Source: Cupriavidus taiwanensis LMG 19424 (lineage in GTDB: Bacteria > Pseudomonadota > Gammaproteobacteria > Burkholderiales > Burkholderiaceae). From it: a stretch of 64,000 nucleotides of DNA. Of this stretch, positions 42,287-50,634 are shown piece by piece (the stretch's first letter is position 1; each line of letters begins with the position of its first letter). The stretch covers positions 1 to 64,000 of the forward strand of contig NC_010530.1 in the NCBI RefSeq assembly GCF_000069785.1, written 5' to 3'. Below the pieces are notes generated by a model, which saw nothing but the letters and a program-made list of their open reading frames with translations, did not search any database and had not been told where the DNA came from. The position numbers were made by a program, and so were the translations under genes.

Positions 42287-43498
42287 CTACTCAAGATGGT
42301 TGAAAGCCTGGAATCCGGCCAGCCTGACCAGCGCGTCGCGTCGCGCGGCGGCGTAGTCGGCCTCGATCATTTCCCGGACCAGTTCGGCGAAGCCGATGCG
42401 CGGGGTCCAGCCCAGGCGCTCGCGCGCGCGGCTGGCATCGCCGAGCAGCGTTTCCACCTCGGTCGGCCGGAAGTAGCGCGGATCGACGCGCACCACGATC
42501 TCGCCCGGCTTGCACGCCGGCGCGATCGCCCCGCCGCGCGCGGGCGGATCGACATGCTCGACGATGCCGACCTCGTCGACGCCGCTGCCATGGAAGGTGA
42601 TGGTGATGCCCAGCTCGCGCGCCGCGCGCTGCACGAACTCGCGCACGCTGTGCTGTTCGCCGCTGGCGATGACGAAGTCTTCCGCCGCGGGCTGCTGCAG
42701 CATCAGCCACTGCATTTCAACGTAGTCGCGCGCATGCCCCCAGTCGCGCAGCGCCGACAGGTTGCCCAGGTACAGCGTTTCCTGCAGCCCCAGCGCAATG
42801 CGCGCGATCGCACGGGTGATCTTGCGCGTGACGAAGGTCTCGCCGCGCACCGGGCTTTCATGGTTGAACAGGATGCCATTGCAGGCATACATGCCATAGG
42901 CCTCGCGGTAGTTCACCGTGATCCAGTAGGCATAGAGCTTGGCGGCGGCATACGGGCTGCGCGGGTAGAACGGCGTGGTTTCCTTCTGCGGGATCTCCTG
43001 CACCAGGCCGTAGAGTTCGGAAGTGGACGCCTGGTAGAAGCGCGTGAGCTTCTCCATGCCCAGGATGCGGATCGCCTCGAGCAGGCGCAGCGTGCCGATG
43101 GCGTCGGTGTTGGCGGTGTATTCTGGCTCTTCGAACGAGACCTGCACGTGGCTCTGCGCGGCGAGGTTGTAGATCTCGTCCGGCTGCGACTGTTGCACCA
43201 CGCGCACCAGGCTGGCGGTGTCGGTCATGTCGCCGTGGTGCAGGATCAGCCGGCGCTCCTGCGCCTGCGGATCCTGGTACAGGTGGTCGATGCGCTCGGT
43301 GTTGAACAGCGAGCTGCGCCGCTTGATGCCGTGGACCTCATAGCCCTTGCCTAGCAGCAGTTCGCACAGGTATGAGCCGTCCTGCCCCGTGATGCCGGTG
43401 ATCAGCGCGCGCCGGATGCCGTTGCGGCCGCGTGGCGCGGTCCGTTCCGGCCCGCTGGCGGTGATATGACCGAGAGTGTCCAGCTCGTTTGCGCCCAT
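42287..43498 (-). CDS. gmd: GDP-mannose 4,6-dehydratase
   Basis: A 403-residue NADP-dependent dehydratase making GDP-4-keto-6-deoxymannose. [20 protein letters not shown] (about 31-50), [22 protein letters not shown] and [10 protein letters not shown] (catalytic Tyr/Lys) are diagnostic. The first 28 residues form an extension before the Rossmann start that is not usual in Gmd. It heads the operon gmd-fcl-WcaI-like-methyltransferase. With manC it supplies the GDP-fucose branch. The next gene upstream (GT2) lies on the same strand 107 bp away. Confidence 0.97.
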   Translation of the reverse strand: MGANELDTLGHITASGPERTAPRGRNGIRRALITGITGQDGSYLCELLLGKGYEVHGIKRRSSLFNTERIDHLYQDPQAQERRLILHHGDMTDTASLVRVVQQSQPDEIYNLAAQSHVQVSFEEPEYTANTDAIGTLRLLEAIRILGMEKLTRFYQASTSELYGLVQEIPQKETTPFYPRSPYAAAKLYAYWITVNYREAYGMYACNGILFNHESPVRGETFVTRKITRAIARIALGLQETLYLGNLSALRDWGHARDYVEMQWLMLQQPAAEDFVIASGEQHSVREFVQRAARELGITITFHGSGVDEVGIVEHVDPPARGGAIAPACKPGEIVVRVDPRYFRPTEVETLLGDASRARERLGWTPRIGFAELVREMIEADYAAARRDALVRLAGFQAFNHLE

Positions 43499-43605
43499 GG
43501 CTCTGATCCGTTAGCAAGTGGGGCGACTGTAGCGCCGCGCTGCAGCGCCGCACCGTCTGCTACCCCACACAACGGCGGTTGGCGGTGTGGGCCCACCGCC
43601 ACGGA

Positions 43606-44559
43606 TCAGGTGCGCGGCATCGGCGCCGCGACCTCGGCGCGGGCGCGTTCGGCGCTGCCCTCCTGGCCCCGCGCAAGCCGCAAGTGCTGCCACAGCAGGC
43701 GCGTGGTGGCCCAGAACGGCGCCACGCCGCGCCAGCCGCTGCGGTGCAGGTGCTGGCCCAGGTTGTGCGGCAGCGCCAGCATCAGGAACAGCGCGGCCTT
43801 GTCGTGGCGGTGCTGGCTGCGCCCGTACCGGTGCAGCATCGTGACCATGCGCGCGGCATCGGCGGCCGGGCTTCCCGCGCACGGCGGCGGCCGCTGGGCA
43901 TCAAGCTGGTTGACCGCGCTGGGAATCAGCTCGATGCGGCAGCCGCAGCCATAGACCGCGCGTCCTGTCAGGTCGGCGACGTCATAGTCGGCATCGAGCC
44001 ATTCGTCGAACGGCAGCCGCTCCAGCAGCGCGCGCGGGAACACGGTGCTGGACAGCACCACTGCGCACAACGGCCGCGCCCGCGCGGCCCGGCGCGGCGG
44101 CTGGCGCAACGGCTGCCCGAGGAAATCCTCGCGCTGCGGCCGCAGGCATTCGCCCGCGCATATCGCCGTGCCGGTCAGCACCAGCGCGTCGGCGTTGCCA
44201 CCGGCGGCGACCCGGTAGATGAAGTCGTCGGCCAGGCGCTCGCCCATCTGCTGCAGGAAGGTCGGCCCCAGCGTGGCGTGGTCGTCGAGAAACAGCACAT
44301 GCGTGCCGGTGGCCGCGCGCAGCAAGCGGTTGCGGCTGGCTGCGGCGCCGCGCCGCGGCCCGTCCAGGCAGGGGATGTCGGGGTACGCGTCGCGCATCAG
44401 CGCGCGCGTGGCGTCGTGGCTGCTGTCATCGCAGACGATCAACTGGTGCGGCGGCATGGTGGATGCCGCGATCGACTGCAGGGTACGGCGCAGGCCGTCC
44501 GGATGGTCGCGCGTGCTGACGCACACGGAAAAGCTGGGCAAGAACGTGCTGGCTTGCAT
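43606..44559 (-). CDS. GT2-family glycosyltransferase
   Basis: A 317-residue GT-A fold enzyme: FSVCVSTRDHPDGLRRTLQS at the start, LIVCDDSSHDATRAL, GAAASRNRLLRAATGTHVLFLDDH with the DxD-like metal site. The C-terminal half is helical with one possible membrane-associating segment. The start at 44559 is chosen because GGGGAGGGG precedes it. It lies just downstream of the LuxR-type regulator gene on the same strand (gap 73 bp) and belongs to the polysaccharide block. Confidence 0.88.
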   Translation of the reverse strand: MQASTFLPSFSVCVSTRDHPDGLRRTLQSIAASTMPPHQLIVCDDSSHDATRALMRDAYPDIPCLDGPRRGAAASRNRLLRAATGTHVLFLDDHATLGPTFLQQMGERLADDFIYRVAAGGNADALVLTGTAICAGECLRPQREDFLGQPLRQPPRRAARARPLCAVVLSSTVFPRALLERLPFDEWLDADYDVADLTGRAVYGCGCRIELIPSAVNQLDAQRPPPCAGSPAADAARMVTMLHRYGRSQHRHDKAALFLMLALPHNLGQHLHRSGWRGVAPFWATTRLLWQHLRLARGQEGSAERARAEVAAPMPRT

Positions 44560-44632
44560 GATGACCCCTCCCCGTCCGGCAAGCGCCGGCCTTGCGCCGG
44601 CCCGTCTGTGCGGGCACGGCGCGGCAAAACCC

Positions 44633-45613
44633 TCAGGCCACCGGCCTGACCGCCTGGCACGGCGGTTCGTTGCGCCGTGGCGCCACCCCGGCGCCATTGG
44701 TTTCGCGCGTCATGCGTTCGTCGCCGCTGACCCACTCCAGCGTCGCGCCGCGCTGCAGGGCGGCGTAGACGGCCTCGCCCTTGTTGCGCACCTTGAGTCG
44801 CTGGTACAGCGTGCAGGCGTGGCTCTTCACCGTCGCCACCGAGATGTTGAGCATGCGGCTGACGGTCTTGATCGGATAGCCGCGCGCCAGCAGCACCAGC
44901 ACCTCGTACTGGCGCGGCGTGATCTTGAGCATCTCAGCCTCGTCGTAGCCGGGCTCTTCCTCGGTCAGCGGCATGGCCGCGGGCGCTGGCGAGACAGCCG
45001 CCGGGGCCGGCGGCGACAGCGGCTGGCCGGGCCGCAGCTCGGTCAGGTCCCGCAGCGCAACGGTGGTACGCAAGGCGGCGCGGGGCGTGCTGGCGCAGGA
45101 CGCCAGCGACAACTGCTCCCCCGGCGCTTGGGCCGGATGCGCGGCGCTGAGCGGCAGCGGCGCAGCCGAGGCGAGTGACTGCGTGGCAGGCATCGCCGAG
45201 CGCGACGCCGAGGGCAGGGTGCCGGTCTCGGCAGTGAAGACCAGCCCCTGGACGCCGGACACGGCCATGCGGATGGCGGCTTCGATCACCGCCAGCGAGG
45301 CCGACTTGGGCAGGCAGCCGCAGATGCCGCGCGCGCTGTCCGCGGTGGGCACGTGCAAGGGCAGGGTGTCGGCAAGGACCAGAATGCGTTGTGGCGCCAG
45401 CAGTTGCCGGGCCTGTTCCAGCAACAGCCAGCCGGGCGCGGGGTCGGCTGGCATGCCGAAGACGAGCAGGTCGGCGTTTTGGTGCCGGGCATCCAGCCTG
45501 GCCATATCCGTGGGAGCGACCGCCGCAACCTGGGCGGATTCCTGGATGTTCTCGAGCATCTGCAACAGCCCGAGGCGGAGCAACGGATGCTCCTCGATCA
45601 GCAACGCATTCAT
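44633..45613 (-). CDS. LuxR-type regulator with a phosphorylation-defective receiver, paralogue of 5780-6625
   Basis: A 326-residue regulator. The receiver-like half (NALLIEEHPLLRLGL; ADLLVFGMPADP; CGCLPKSAS) again has Gly (Gly53) at the phosphoacceptor position. A low-complexity linker runs to about residue 245. The C-terminal helix-turn-helix (TPRQYEVLVLLARGYPIKTV to VRNKGEAVYAALQ) is nearly identical to that of the regulator at 5780. The start at 45613 has GGGGAG eight bases upstream; a GTG at 45622 has no such spacing. The two paralogues stand at the outer ends of the polysaccharide locus. An AT-rich upstream region of 0.7 kb with a perfect dyad (46029-46047) is its likely control region. 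Confidence 0.88.
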   Translation of the reverse strand: MNALLIEEHPLLRLGLLQMLENIQESAQVAAVAPTDMARLDARHQNADLLVFGMPADPAPGWLLLEQARQLLAPQRILVLADTLPLHVPTADSARGICGCLPKSASLAVIEAAIRMAVSGVQGLVFTAETGTLPSASRSAMPATQSLASAAPLPLSAAHPAQAPGEQLSLASCASTPRAALRTTVALRDLTELRPGQPLSPPAPAAVSPAPAAMPLTEEEPGYDEAEMLKITPRQYEVLVLLARGYPIKTVSRMLNISVATVKSHACTLYQRLKVRNKGEAVYAALQRGATLEWVSGDERMTRETNGAGVAPRRNEPPCQAVRPVA

Positions 45614-46331
45614 GGACTTCACTCCCCGTTTTTACCCGGGGGCGGACTGCGGGGCACTTTGGCGTATGGACGACATGACAGGACCGCCGTCACCACGATG
45701 CTGGCGACTGGTGGCTGGCTCTGCGGCTGACCCCCATGCTTCCATGCCTGGCGGCTCCGTTGTTCTGGTGGAACTGGCCATGGCTGGAAGGATGACCCCG
45801 AAATCCGAACCCGGGTGCTTCTTACTCCTAAATCAGTTGGAATTCATCTTATGGGGTGGGGGAGGGGAATGCAAGCGAGTGGGTTCGAGGTGGAATGAGG
45901 GAGGGAATGAAAGGACCTTCATAATCCTTTCAAATATGCCGTATTTATACCTGCCAGGTTCCGGAAACGCCGCGCTGACGCCATCCCAGGTGGTTTCACC
46001 GATGTGACATTGAGAATTAAATTGGTTGCAAATCTGAAACAGATTTGATTATCCAATCCCGTATATGACGGTTTTATAACCCTATTGAGGGGTGTCCGGA
46101 ATACGGCTTCAATGGCGCTGCTCCAATTATGAAACGCGCCCCGGAAATGTGGGTTGCGAAATCAATTCGGGAGATTGGGGGGCAGCTCGCGCACATGGTC
46201 TAGTGCTTCTGGATGAGGCGTGGCTGCAACCGTGGATGAGCGCTGCGGCGCCGGCGGCACCGGCCGCGCCGGGCTTGCCACCACCCATTGGTGGGGAAGC
46301 CGGCGCGGTGCCGGAAGGGGGTGCCAGCGGC
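45614..46331. other. AT-rich control region upstream of the regulator
   Basis: About 720 bp with no supported gene. The part from 45790 to 46200 is markedly AT-rich compared with its neighbours, with A/T runs and the 8-3-8 dyad at 46029-46047. It is likely to contain the promoter of the regulator and perhaps bound nucleoid proteins. Reading frames through it have no family match. Confidence 0.5.
46029..46047. promoter_or_regulatory. Perfect dyad in the AT-rich region
   Basis: CAAATCTG and CAGATTTG, separated by AAA, form a perfect 8-bp inverted repeat, a plausible dimer operator about 420 bp upstream of the regulator start. No U-tract follows, so it is not a terminator. Confidence 0.45.
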
Positions 46332-46649
46332 TCAGCGTACCCAGCGGCCCGGGCGCATCACCCAGCCGTGCGGCCCGCGCACCCAGCGCTCGGGCACATA
46401 GCGGTAGCCGACGCGCTGCGGCTGCCAGTAGCCACCGCGCCAGGCGTAGCGTCCGCCGCGCGCTTCCCAGTGCCCGGGCACCCAGACCTGGCCGCGGCGC
46501 GCGCCCGGATGCGGCTCATAGCGCGGCGGCGGCGGCGGGTGGTCGTAGCCGCCGGCGACAGGCGCTGGGTGGGCTTCGGCAGGGGCGGTCAGTCCGAAGG
46601 CGCCGCCCGTGGCAAGGACGGCAGCAGCAAGCAGGAGTTGGCGTTTCAT
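46332..46649 (-). CDS. YXWGXW-repeat-like secreted protein
   Basis: A 105-residue exported protein. A clear signal peptide (MKRQLLLAAAVLATGGAFGL, cut probably after APAEA) precedes a Pro/His-rich part and Trp/Tyr/Arg-rich imperfect repeats of the pattern VWVPGHWE, YAWRGGYW, YVPERWV, VMRPGRWV. This is typical of the small YXWGXW-repeat proteins of the beta-proteobacterial envelope, whose function is unknown. AAAGGAG lies ahead of the ATG. The small lipoprotein gene follows 29 bp upstream in the same orientation. Confidence 0.85.
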   Translation of the reverse strand: MKRQLLLAAAVLATGGAFGLTAPAEAHPAPVAGGYDHPPPPPRYEPHPGARRGQVWVPGHWEARGGRYAWRGGYWQPQRVGYRYVPERWVRGPHGWVMRPGRWVR

Positions 46650-46678
46650 GGGAGGGCTCCTTTGGGCGGTGGGACGAA

Positions 46679-46804
46679 TCAGTAGCGGTCGTAGTGGTGG
46701 TAGTGGCGCGGCGGCGGGCCGCCGCGCGGGGGCACCACGATGCAGGCGGAAAGCAGTGCGGCGGTAGTAGACAGCAGCACCACCAGCGAGAGGGCTCGTT
46801 TCAT
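46679..46804 (-). CDS. Very small lipoprotein
   Basis: A 41-residue protein: a short Lys-Arg start, a hydrophobic run, a lipobox LLSAC, then a Pro/Gly/His/Tyr-rich tail (HYHHYDRY). The mature part would have only about 22 residues. GGAG precedes the ATG at 46804, whereas longer in-frame starts give no signal peptide at the N-terminus. It is the upstream partner of the YXWGXW-like gene. Confidence 0.7.
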   Translation of the reverse strand: MKRALSLVVLLSTTAALLSACIVVPPRGGPPPRHYHHYDRY

Positions 46805-47181
46805 CTTGGCTCCTGGCGGGATCGCGTTGGACACGGCTTCAATGTAGCGGCCGGCCCTCCCGCTGCGCGCTTGCACTTGTAAGCCTGTCTCACAAGCGGC
46901 GACGGAACGGGAAAGCCCCCGCCCGGCCGGCATGAGCGGCCGGCAACCCTTGCCAGGCAAGGCCCGGCGGGCACTGCCGCGGAGCGGGCGGACCGCGCCC
47001 CGGCACAACCGGGAAGGTAATGTGACGTTACATGCGAAATAGTTCTCGCAAGACGGCAAGCCCGGCGCGCACGCAGAAACGGGTACGCAGGAAGGCGAAG
47101 GCCGACCCCGGCATGGGGCGCCATCCGGGCGCGATGCGCTATACCAGTGGGAAGTGGCCACGGATGCGGGAAGGAGGCGCC
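46805..47181. other. Divergent intergenic region with the minus-strand 17-bp motif
   Basis: About 375 bp between the small lipoprotein gene and the small plus-strand gene. It contains the minus-strand copy of the 17-bp motif at 47072-47088 and a moderately AT-rich piece at 47020-47050. No other structure was recognised. Confidence 0.45.
47072..47088 (-). promoter_or_regulatory. 17-bp intergenic motif, minus orientation
   Basis: On the minus strand this reads GCGTACCCGTTTCTGCG, identical to the copies at 15687 and 19831, and the match to the latter continues for five more bases. It lies about 270 bp upstream of the small lipoprotein gene on the same strand, and 93 bp before the plus-strand gene at 47182 in the opposite direction. 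Confidence 0.45.
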
Positions 47182-47319
47182 ATGCCGGTCATGCTCATCG
47201 TGCTTGCCTTGCAATGGCTGCAAAGCCTGTCGCCACCCGCCGCGGCATTGTTCGCACTGCCGCAGGCGCCGGCACCGGCGGATGCCACCGCCGTGGTGGA
47301 GGTCGCGCCGGCCCGCTGA
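47182..47319 (+). CDS. Small hydrophobic protein of unknown function
   Basis: A 45-residue product with a hydrophobic N-terminal stretch (MPVMLIVLALQWLQSL) and an Ala/Pro-rich tail. Support comes from an ideal ribosome-binding site (AAGGAGG, four bases before the ATG). It could be a small membrane protein. There is no homology call; coding status is uncertain. Confidence 0.45.
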   Translation: MPVMLIVLALQWLQSLSPPAAALFALPQAPAPADATAVVEVAPAR

Positions 47320-47399
47320 GGGCGCTGGCGCGCCGGTCCTGAGCCGGCTGCTGGCCGGACTGGTATCAGCCGTTCGCCGTCATCTCGGCCGGGCCGGTC

Positions 47400-48659
47400 T
47401 CATCCCGGCTGCCGCGCGCAACCGGCGGGCGCCGGCAACGCGAAGGACGCGCCGTAGCGCGCCGGGTCCAGCCGCATGGTTAGCACGCCGACCACGGCCG
47501 CGCACGCCAGGTGGTACCACCAGCCCGCGGCGAAGCTGCCGGTGCGGGCCTGCAGCATGGCGGTAATCCACGGTGCCAGCGACGCCAGCAGGAAGCCGCC
47601 GCCCTGCATCACCGCGCTCAGCGCGCCGGCGCTGTCGGGATCGGGCAGGTGGTCCAGCGCCACGACGAGGTACAACGCAAAGCAGCCGCCCAGGCCCGCG
47701 CCGCCGATCACGGCCCAGGCGTGCGGGGCCGCGTCCGGCCACAGCGCCAGCCCGGCAAAGCCGGCGACCTGCATGGCCAGTGCCAGCGCCATCCAGGCAC
47801 GCCGGTCCAGGCGGCGCGCCGCCAGCGCCGGCAGCAGCAGCGCGGCAGCGGCCTGCGCCACCGCCATCAGCGCCACCAGCGAGCCGCTGGCGGGCGCGCT
47901 CCAGCCATGGCTCTGGTAGAACGGCGCCAGCCACGCCACCAGCGAGGCATAGCCGCCGTTCATCACGCCAAAGCTGATCATCAGCAGCCAGGTGCGCGGG
48001 CGCCGCAGCAGCGCGCGGGTCTTGCCGGCGGCGCTGGGCGGGCGGCCGGACGGCGCGGCCGGCGCCGATGCCGGCTGGCGGACCGGGCCGCGCGGCAGCG
48101 CCACCCACGCCAGTGCCAGCGCCGCCAGCGCGGGCACGGCCCACAGCGCCAGCGCGTCGCGCCAGCTGCCGGCCAGCTCGTTCACGTAGGGCGACAGCTG
48201 CGCGCCCAGCGCGCCGCCGCCCATCAGGGCGGCCGAATACAAGCCCATCACCGGCGCCACGCGCGCCGGGAACTCCTGCTTGACCAGTCCCGGGCACGCC
48301 GCCTGCACCACCGCCACGCCCAGTCCGCACAGTGCCGCCGAGGCGATCAGCCAGGCCCCGCCGGCCACGCCAAGCCGCAGCGCGCAGCCGGCGCCAAGCA
48401 GGGCCAGCGCGCCCAGCACCGCGGTGCGCGCGCCCAGCCGGGCCCGGATGGCCGGGCCGAAGAACGCGCCCACGCCCATCAGCAGCATCGGCAGCAGCGT
48501 CAGCCACGCCATGCCCTGGTAGCTCAGGCCGGTGCCGCCGCGGATGGCTGGCGCCAGCGGCCCGACCGCGGTCAGGAACGGCCGCAGGTTCAGGCCGATG
48601 CCGGCCACGGCAGCCAGCACCAGCCAGCGCGGGGGCGCCGCGCGCGCGCTCTCAGCCAC
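47400..48659 (-). CDS. MFS transporter of the CynX/NimT type
   Basis: A 419-residue transporter with 12 hydrophobic segments, e.g. WLVLAAVAGIGLNLRPFLTA at the start and WLTLLPMLLMGVGAFFGPAI. The GIGLNLRP entrance is typical for CynX-like (cyanate/nitroimidazole) MFS proteins. No ATG is close to the hydrophobic start; GTG at 48659, overlapping the deaminase stop by eight bases, is the best start. A substrate such as a purine or small heterocycle fits the deaminase partner, an inference. Confidence 0.83.
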   Translation of the reverse strand: MAESARAAPPRWLVLAAVAGIGLNLRPFLTAVGPLAPAIRGGTGLSYQGMAWLTLLPMLLMGVGAFFGPAIRARLGARTAVLGALALLGAGCALRLGVAGGAWLIASAALCGLGVAVVQAACPGLVKQEFPARVAPVMGLYSAALMGGGALGAQLSPYVNELAGSWRDALALWAVPALAALALAWVALPRGPVRQPASAPAAPSGRPPSAAGKTRALLRRPRTWLLMISFGVMNGGYASLVAWLAPFYQSHGWSAPASGSLVALMAVAQAAAALLLPALAARRLDRRAWMALALAMQVAGFAGLALWPDAAPHAWAVIGGAGLGGCFALYLVVALDHLPDPDSAGALSAVMQGGGFLLASLAPWITAMLQARTGSFAAGWWYHLACAAVVGVLTMRLDPARYGASFALPAPAGCARQPG

Positions 48660-49107
48660 GGCGGGCGCGCATGCCGTAGAGCTGCGCGGCGGAGAGGTCG
48701 ACCGGCACCCGCGTGAGCGGCAGCGGCGGCGGGTCCAGCGGCAGGCGCAGCGCCTGGTAGGCGGCCTCGCTCGACATGCCGTAGGGCGCGGCATCGTGAT
48801 TGTCGAAAGCGTAGTAGACCGCCTGCACCCCGGCCATGGTCATTGCCGCGAGGCACATCGGGCACGGATGGCCGCTGGCATAGACCACGCTGCCGCGCAG
48901 GTCGGGACGGCCCAGCTTGCGCGCGGCGGCGCGCACCGCCTCCATCTCGGCATGGGTGGTGGGGTCGTGGCTGTGGACGATGTCGTTGACGCCGGTGGCG
49001 ACGACTTCGCCGTCGAGCACCAGCACGGCGCCGAACGGCCGTGCGCCGCGGTCACGGTTGGCCACCGCCAGGCGGACCGCCTCGCGCATGAATTCCTGGT
49101 GAGTCAT
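48652..49107 (-). CDS. Nucleoside/guanine deaminase-like zinc enzyme
   Basis: A 151-residue CDA-superfamily deaminase. THAEMEAV (HAE, zinc His and catalytic Glu, about residues 51-58) and GHPCPMCLAAM (PCxxC zinc ligands) are intact. The size and SSEAAYQAL segment suggest the guanine/CMP-dCMP deaminase group. It is translationally coupled with the MFS gene and divergent from a LysR regulator gene, which probably controls both. Confidence 0.88.
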   Translation of the reverse strand: MTHQEFMREAVRLAVANRDRGARPFGAVLVLDGEVVATGVNDIVHSHDPTTHAEMEAVRAAARKLGRPDLRGSVVYASGHPCPMCLAAMTMAGVQAVYYAFDNHDAAPYGMSSEAAYQALRLPLDPPPLPLTRVPVDLSAAQLYGMRARRG

Positions 49108-49283
49108 GGTTGGCAGAAGAGTGAGTACATGCTCGCGCGCAACGCGGCATGTCGCTTGAAGTCAGTGTCGATGGCACCCGCACGCATGCCGGGGCATCGT
49201 GCCCAACTGTACGCCGGGCCTTGGTAATTGGGAAATTAAATGATGAAATCGCCGGCAGTGGAAAAACCAATGGATGCCCCGCC

Positions 49284-50183
49284 ATGCAGGACCCCCACCT
49301 GGACCCCGTGTTGCTTCAGAGCTTTGTCGCCGTCGCCGAGAGCGGCAGCTTTACCCGTGCCGCGCAGCGCGTGCACCTGACGCAGTCCACCGTCAGCCAG
49401 CAGGTGCGCCGGCTGGAGGAGCAGCTGGGCTGCGTGCTGCTGGACCGCGGCGGCCGCTATGTCACCACCACGCCGGAAGGCGAGCGCCTGCTGGGCTATG
49501 CGCGCCGGTTGCAGCAGCTGATGGCCGAGGCGGTGGGGCAATTGCGCCAGAGCGCCGGGCAGGGCGAGATCCGGCTGGGCGTGCCCGAGGACTTTGCCGC
49601 ACGGCCGCTGACCCCGGTGCTGGCCGGGTTTGCCGATGACTGGCCGGGCATGCGGCTGGAGGTGACCAGCGGCATGAGCCACGAGCTGTGGCAGCGCTTC
49701 CAGGACCGGGAACTGGACCTGGTGCTGGTCAAGCAGCGCACCGGCCAGGTCCAGGGGCTGGCCAGCTGGCCCGAGCCGCTGTGCTGGATCGACAGCCGCA
49801 GCCGGCCGGCGGTGGCACGCGACCCGGTGCCGCTGGCGGCGTTCCCGGTGGGCGGCCTGTATCGCGGCGAGATGACGCACGCGCTCGACGCCGGCGGCCG
49901 GCGCTGGCGGGTGGCCTTTGTCAGCGCCAGCCTGGCCAGCATCCTGGCGGCGGTGGCCGATGGCCTGGGCGTGACGCTGCTGCCGCGGCGGCTGGCCACG
50001 GCGCATCACACCGTGCTGGAGCACGGATGGCCCGCCGCGGTGCCGGATGTCGAACTGAGCCTGCACGCCCAGCCTGACCTGCCGGCGGCCGCGCGCGACA
50101 TGGCGGCGCGGCTGGCCGCGCTGTGCGAGACCGTGATGGCGGCCGGGGCGCCGCCTGATCTTCAGCCGAAAAACTCGTTGTAG
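49284..50183 (+). CDS. LysR-family transcriptional regulator
   Basis: A 299-residue LysR regulator. The winged helix-turn-helix occupies about 8-66 (LQSFVAVAESGSFTRAAQRV, HLTQSTVSQQVRRLEEQLG) and the effector domain starts near 94 (GEIRLGVPEDFAARPL). It is divergent from the deaminase/MFS pair over 176 bp, an AT-richer gap suited to a LysR operator. The start at 49284 is chosen on family alignment; the ribosome-binding site is weak. Its end overlaps the convergent small gene by 22 bases. Confidence 0.9.
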   Translation: MQDPHLDPVLLQSFVAVAESGSFTRAAQRVHLTQSTVSQQVRRLEEQLGCVLLDRGGRYVTTTPEGERLLGYARRLQQLMAEAVGQLRQSAGQGEIRLGVPEDFAARPLTPVLAGFADDWPGMRLEVTSGMSHELWQRFQDRELDLVLVKQRTGQVQGLASWPEPLCWIDSRSRPAVARDPVPLAAFPVGGLYRGEMTHALDAGGRRWRVAFVSASLASILAAVADGLGVTLLPRRLATAHHTVLEHGWPAAVPDVELSLHAQPDLPAAARDMAARLAALCETVMAAGAPPDLQPKNSL

Positions 50184-50362
50184 TAGCGGGTGCAGGTGCC
50201 GGCCGGGCGGAAGGTGTACGGCAGCTCGGCCATCGCGGCGGCTTCGAGCGAACCGAACGGAATGTCGGGGGCGGCCAGCGGGGAAACGTCTGCCGTGGCG
50301 TCGGTCTGGGATTGCGCCGTGGCGGCGCGGTGGGTGGAGGGCGTGGTCATGTCAGGGCTCAT
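50162..50362 (-). CDS. Small protein of unknown function
   Basis: A 66-residue product without a recognised domain. The last third (AELPYTFRPAGTCTRYYNEFFG region) is less GC-biased and protein-like; the first part is Ser/Thr/Ala-rich. Possible starts are 50362 and 50350, neither with a strong ribosome-binding site. It is convergent with, and overlaps, the LysR gene end. Coding status is uncertain. Confidence 0.35.
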   Translation of the reverse strand: MSPDMTTPSTHRAATAQSQTDATADVSPLAAPDIPFGSLEAAAMAELPYTFRPAGTCTRYYNEFFG

Positions 50363-50634
50363 GCGATCGGGCCGGGCGCAGGCAAGCGGCCTGCCCGGCA
50401 AAGACAGTGCGGCGTTGTCAGCGCCAGCAGCCATCGTAATGCTGCACTGCGGCGCGGTCAGCCACCCCAGCCTGAACACACTGTTGCACCATCGTGCCTA
50501 ATGGCGCCCGATCGCGCTGGCTTGATGCCGGATGTGGCCCGTAGGCCGCCGCCGCCGGCAGCACCAGGGTCTAGCCAGGGTCTAACCAGGGTCTATATTG
50601 GGCGGAGGGGGCGCGCACCGGCCGTCCCCCTCCG

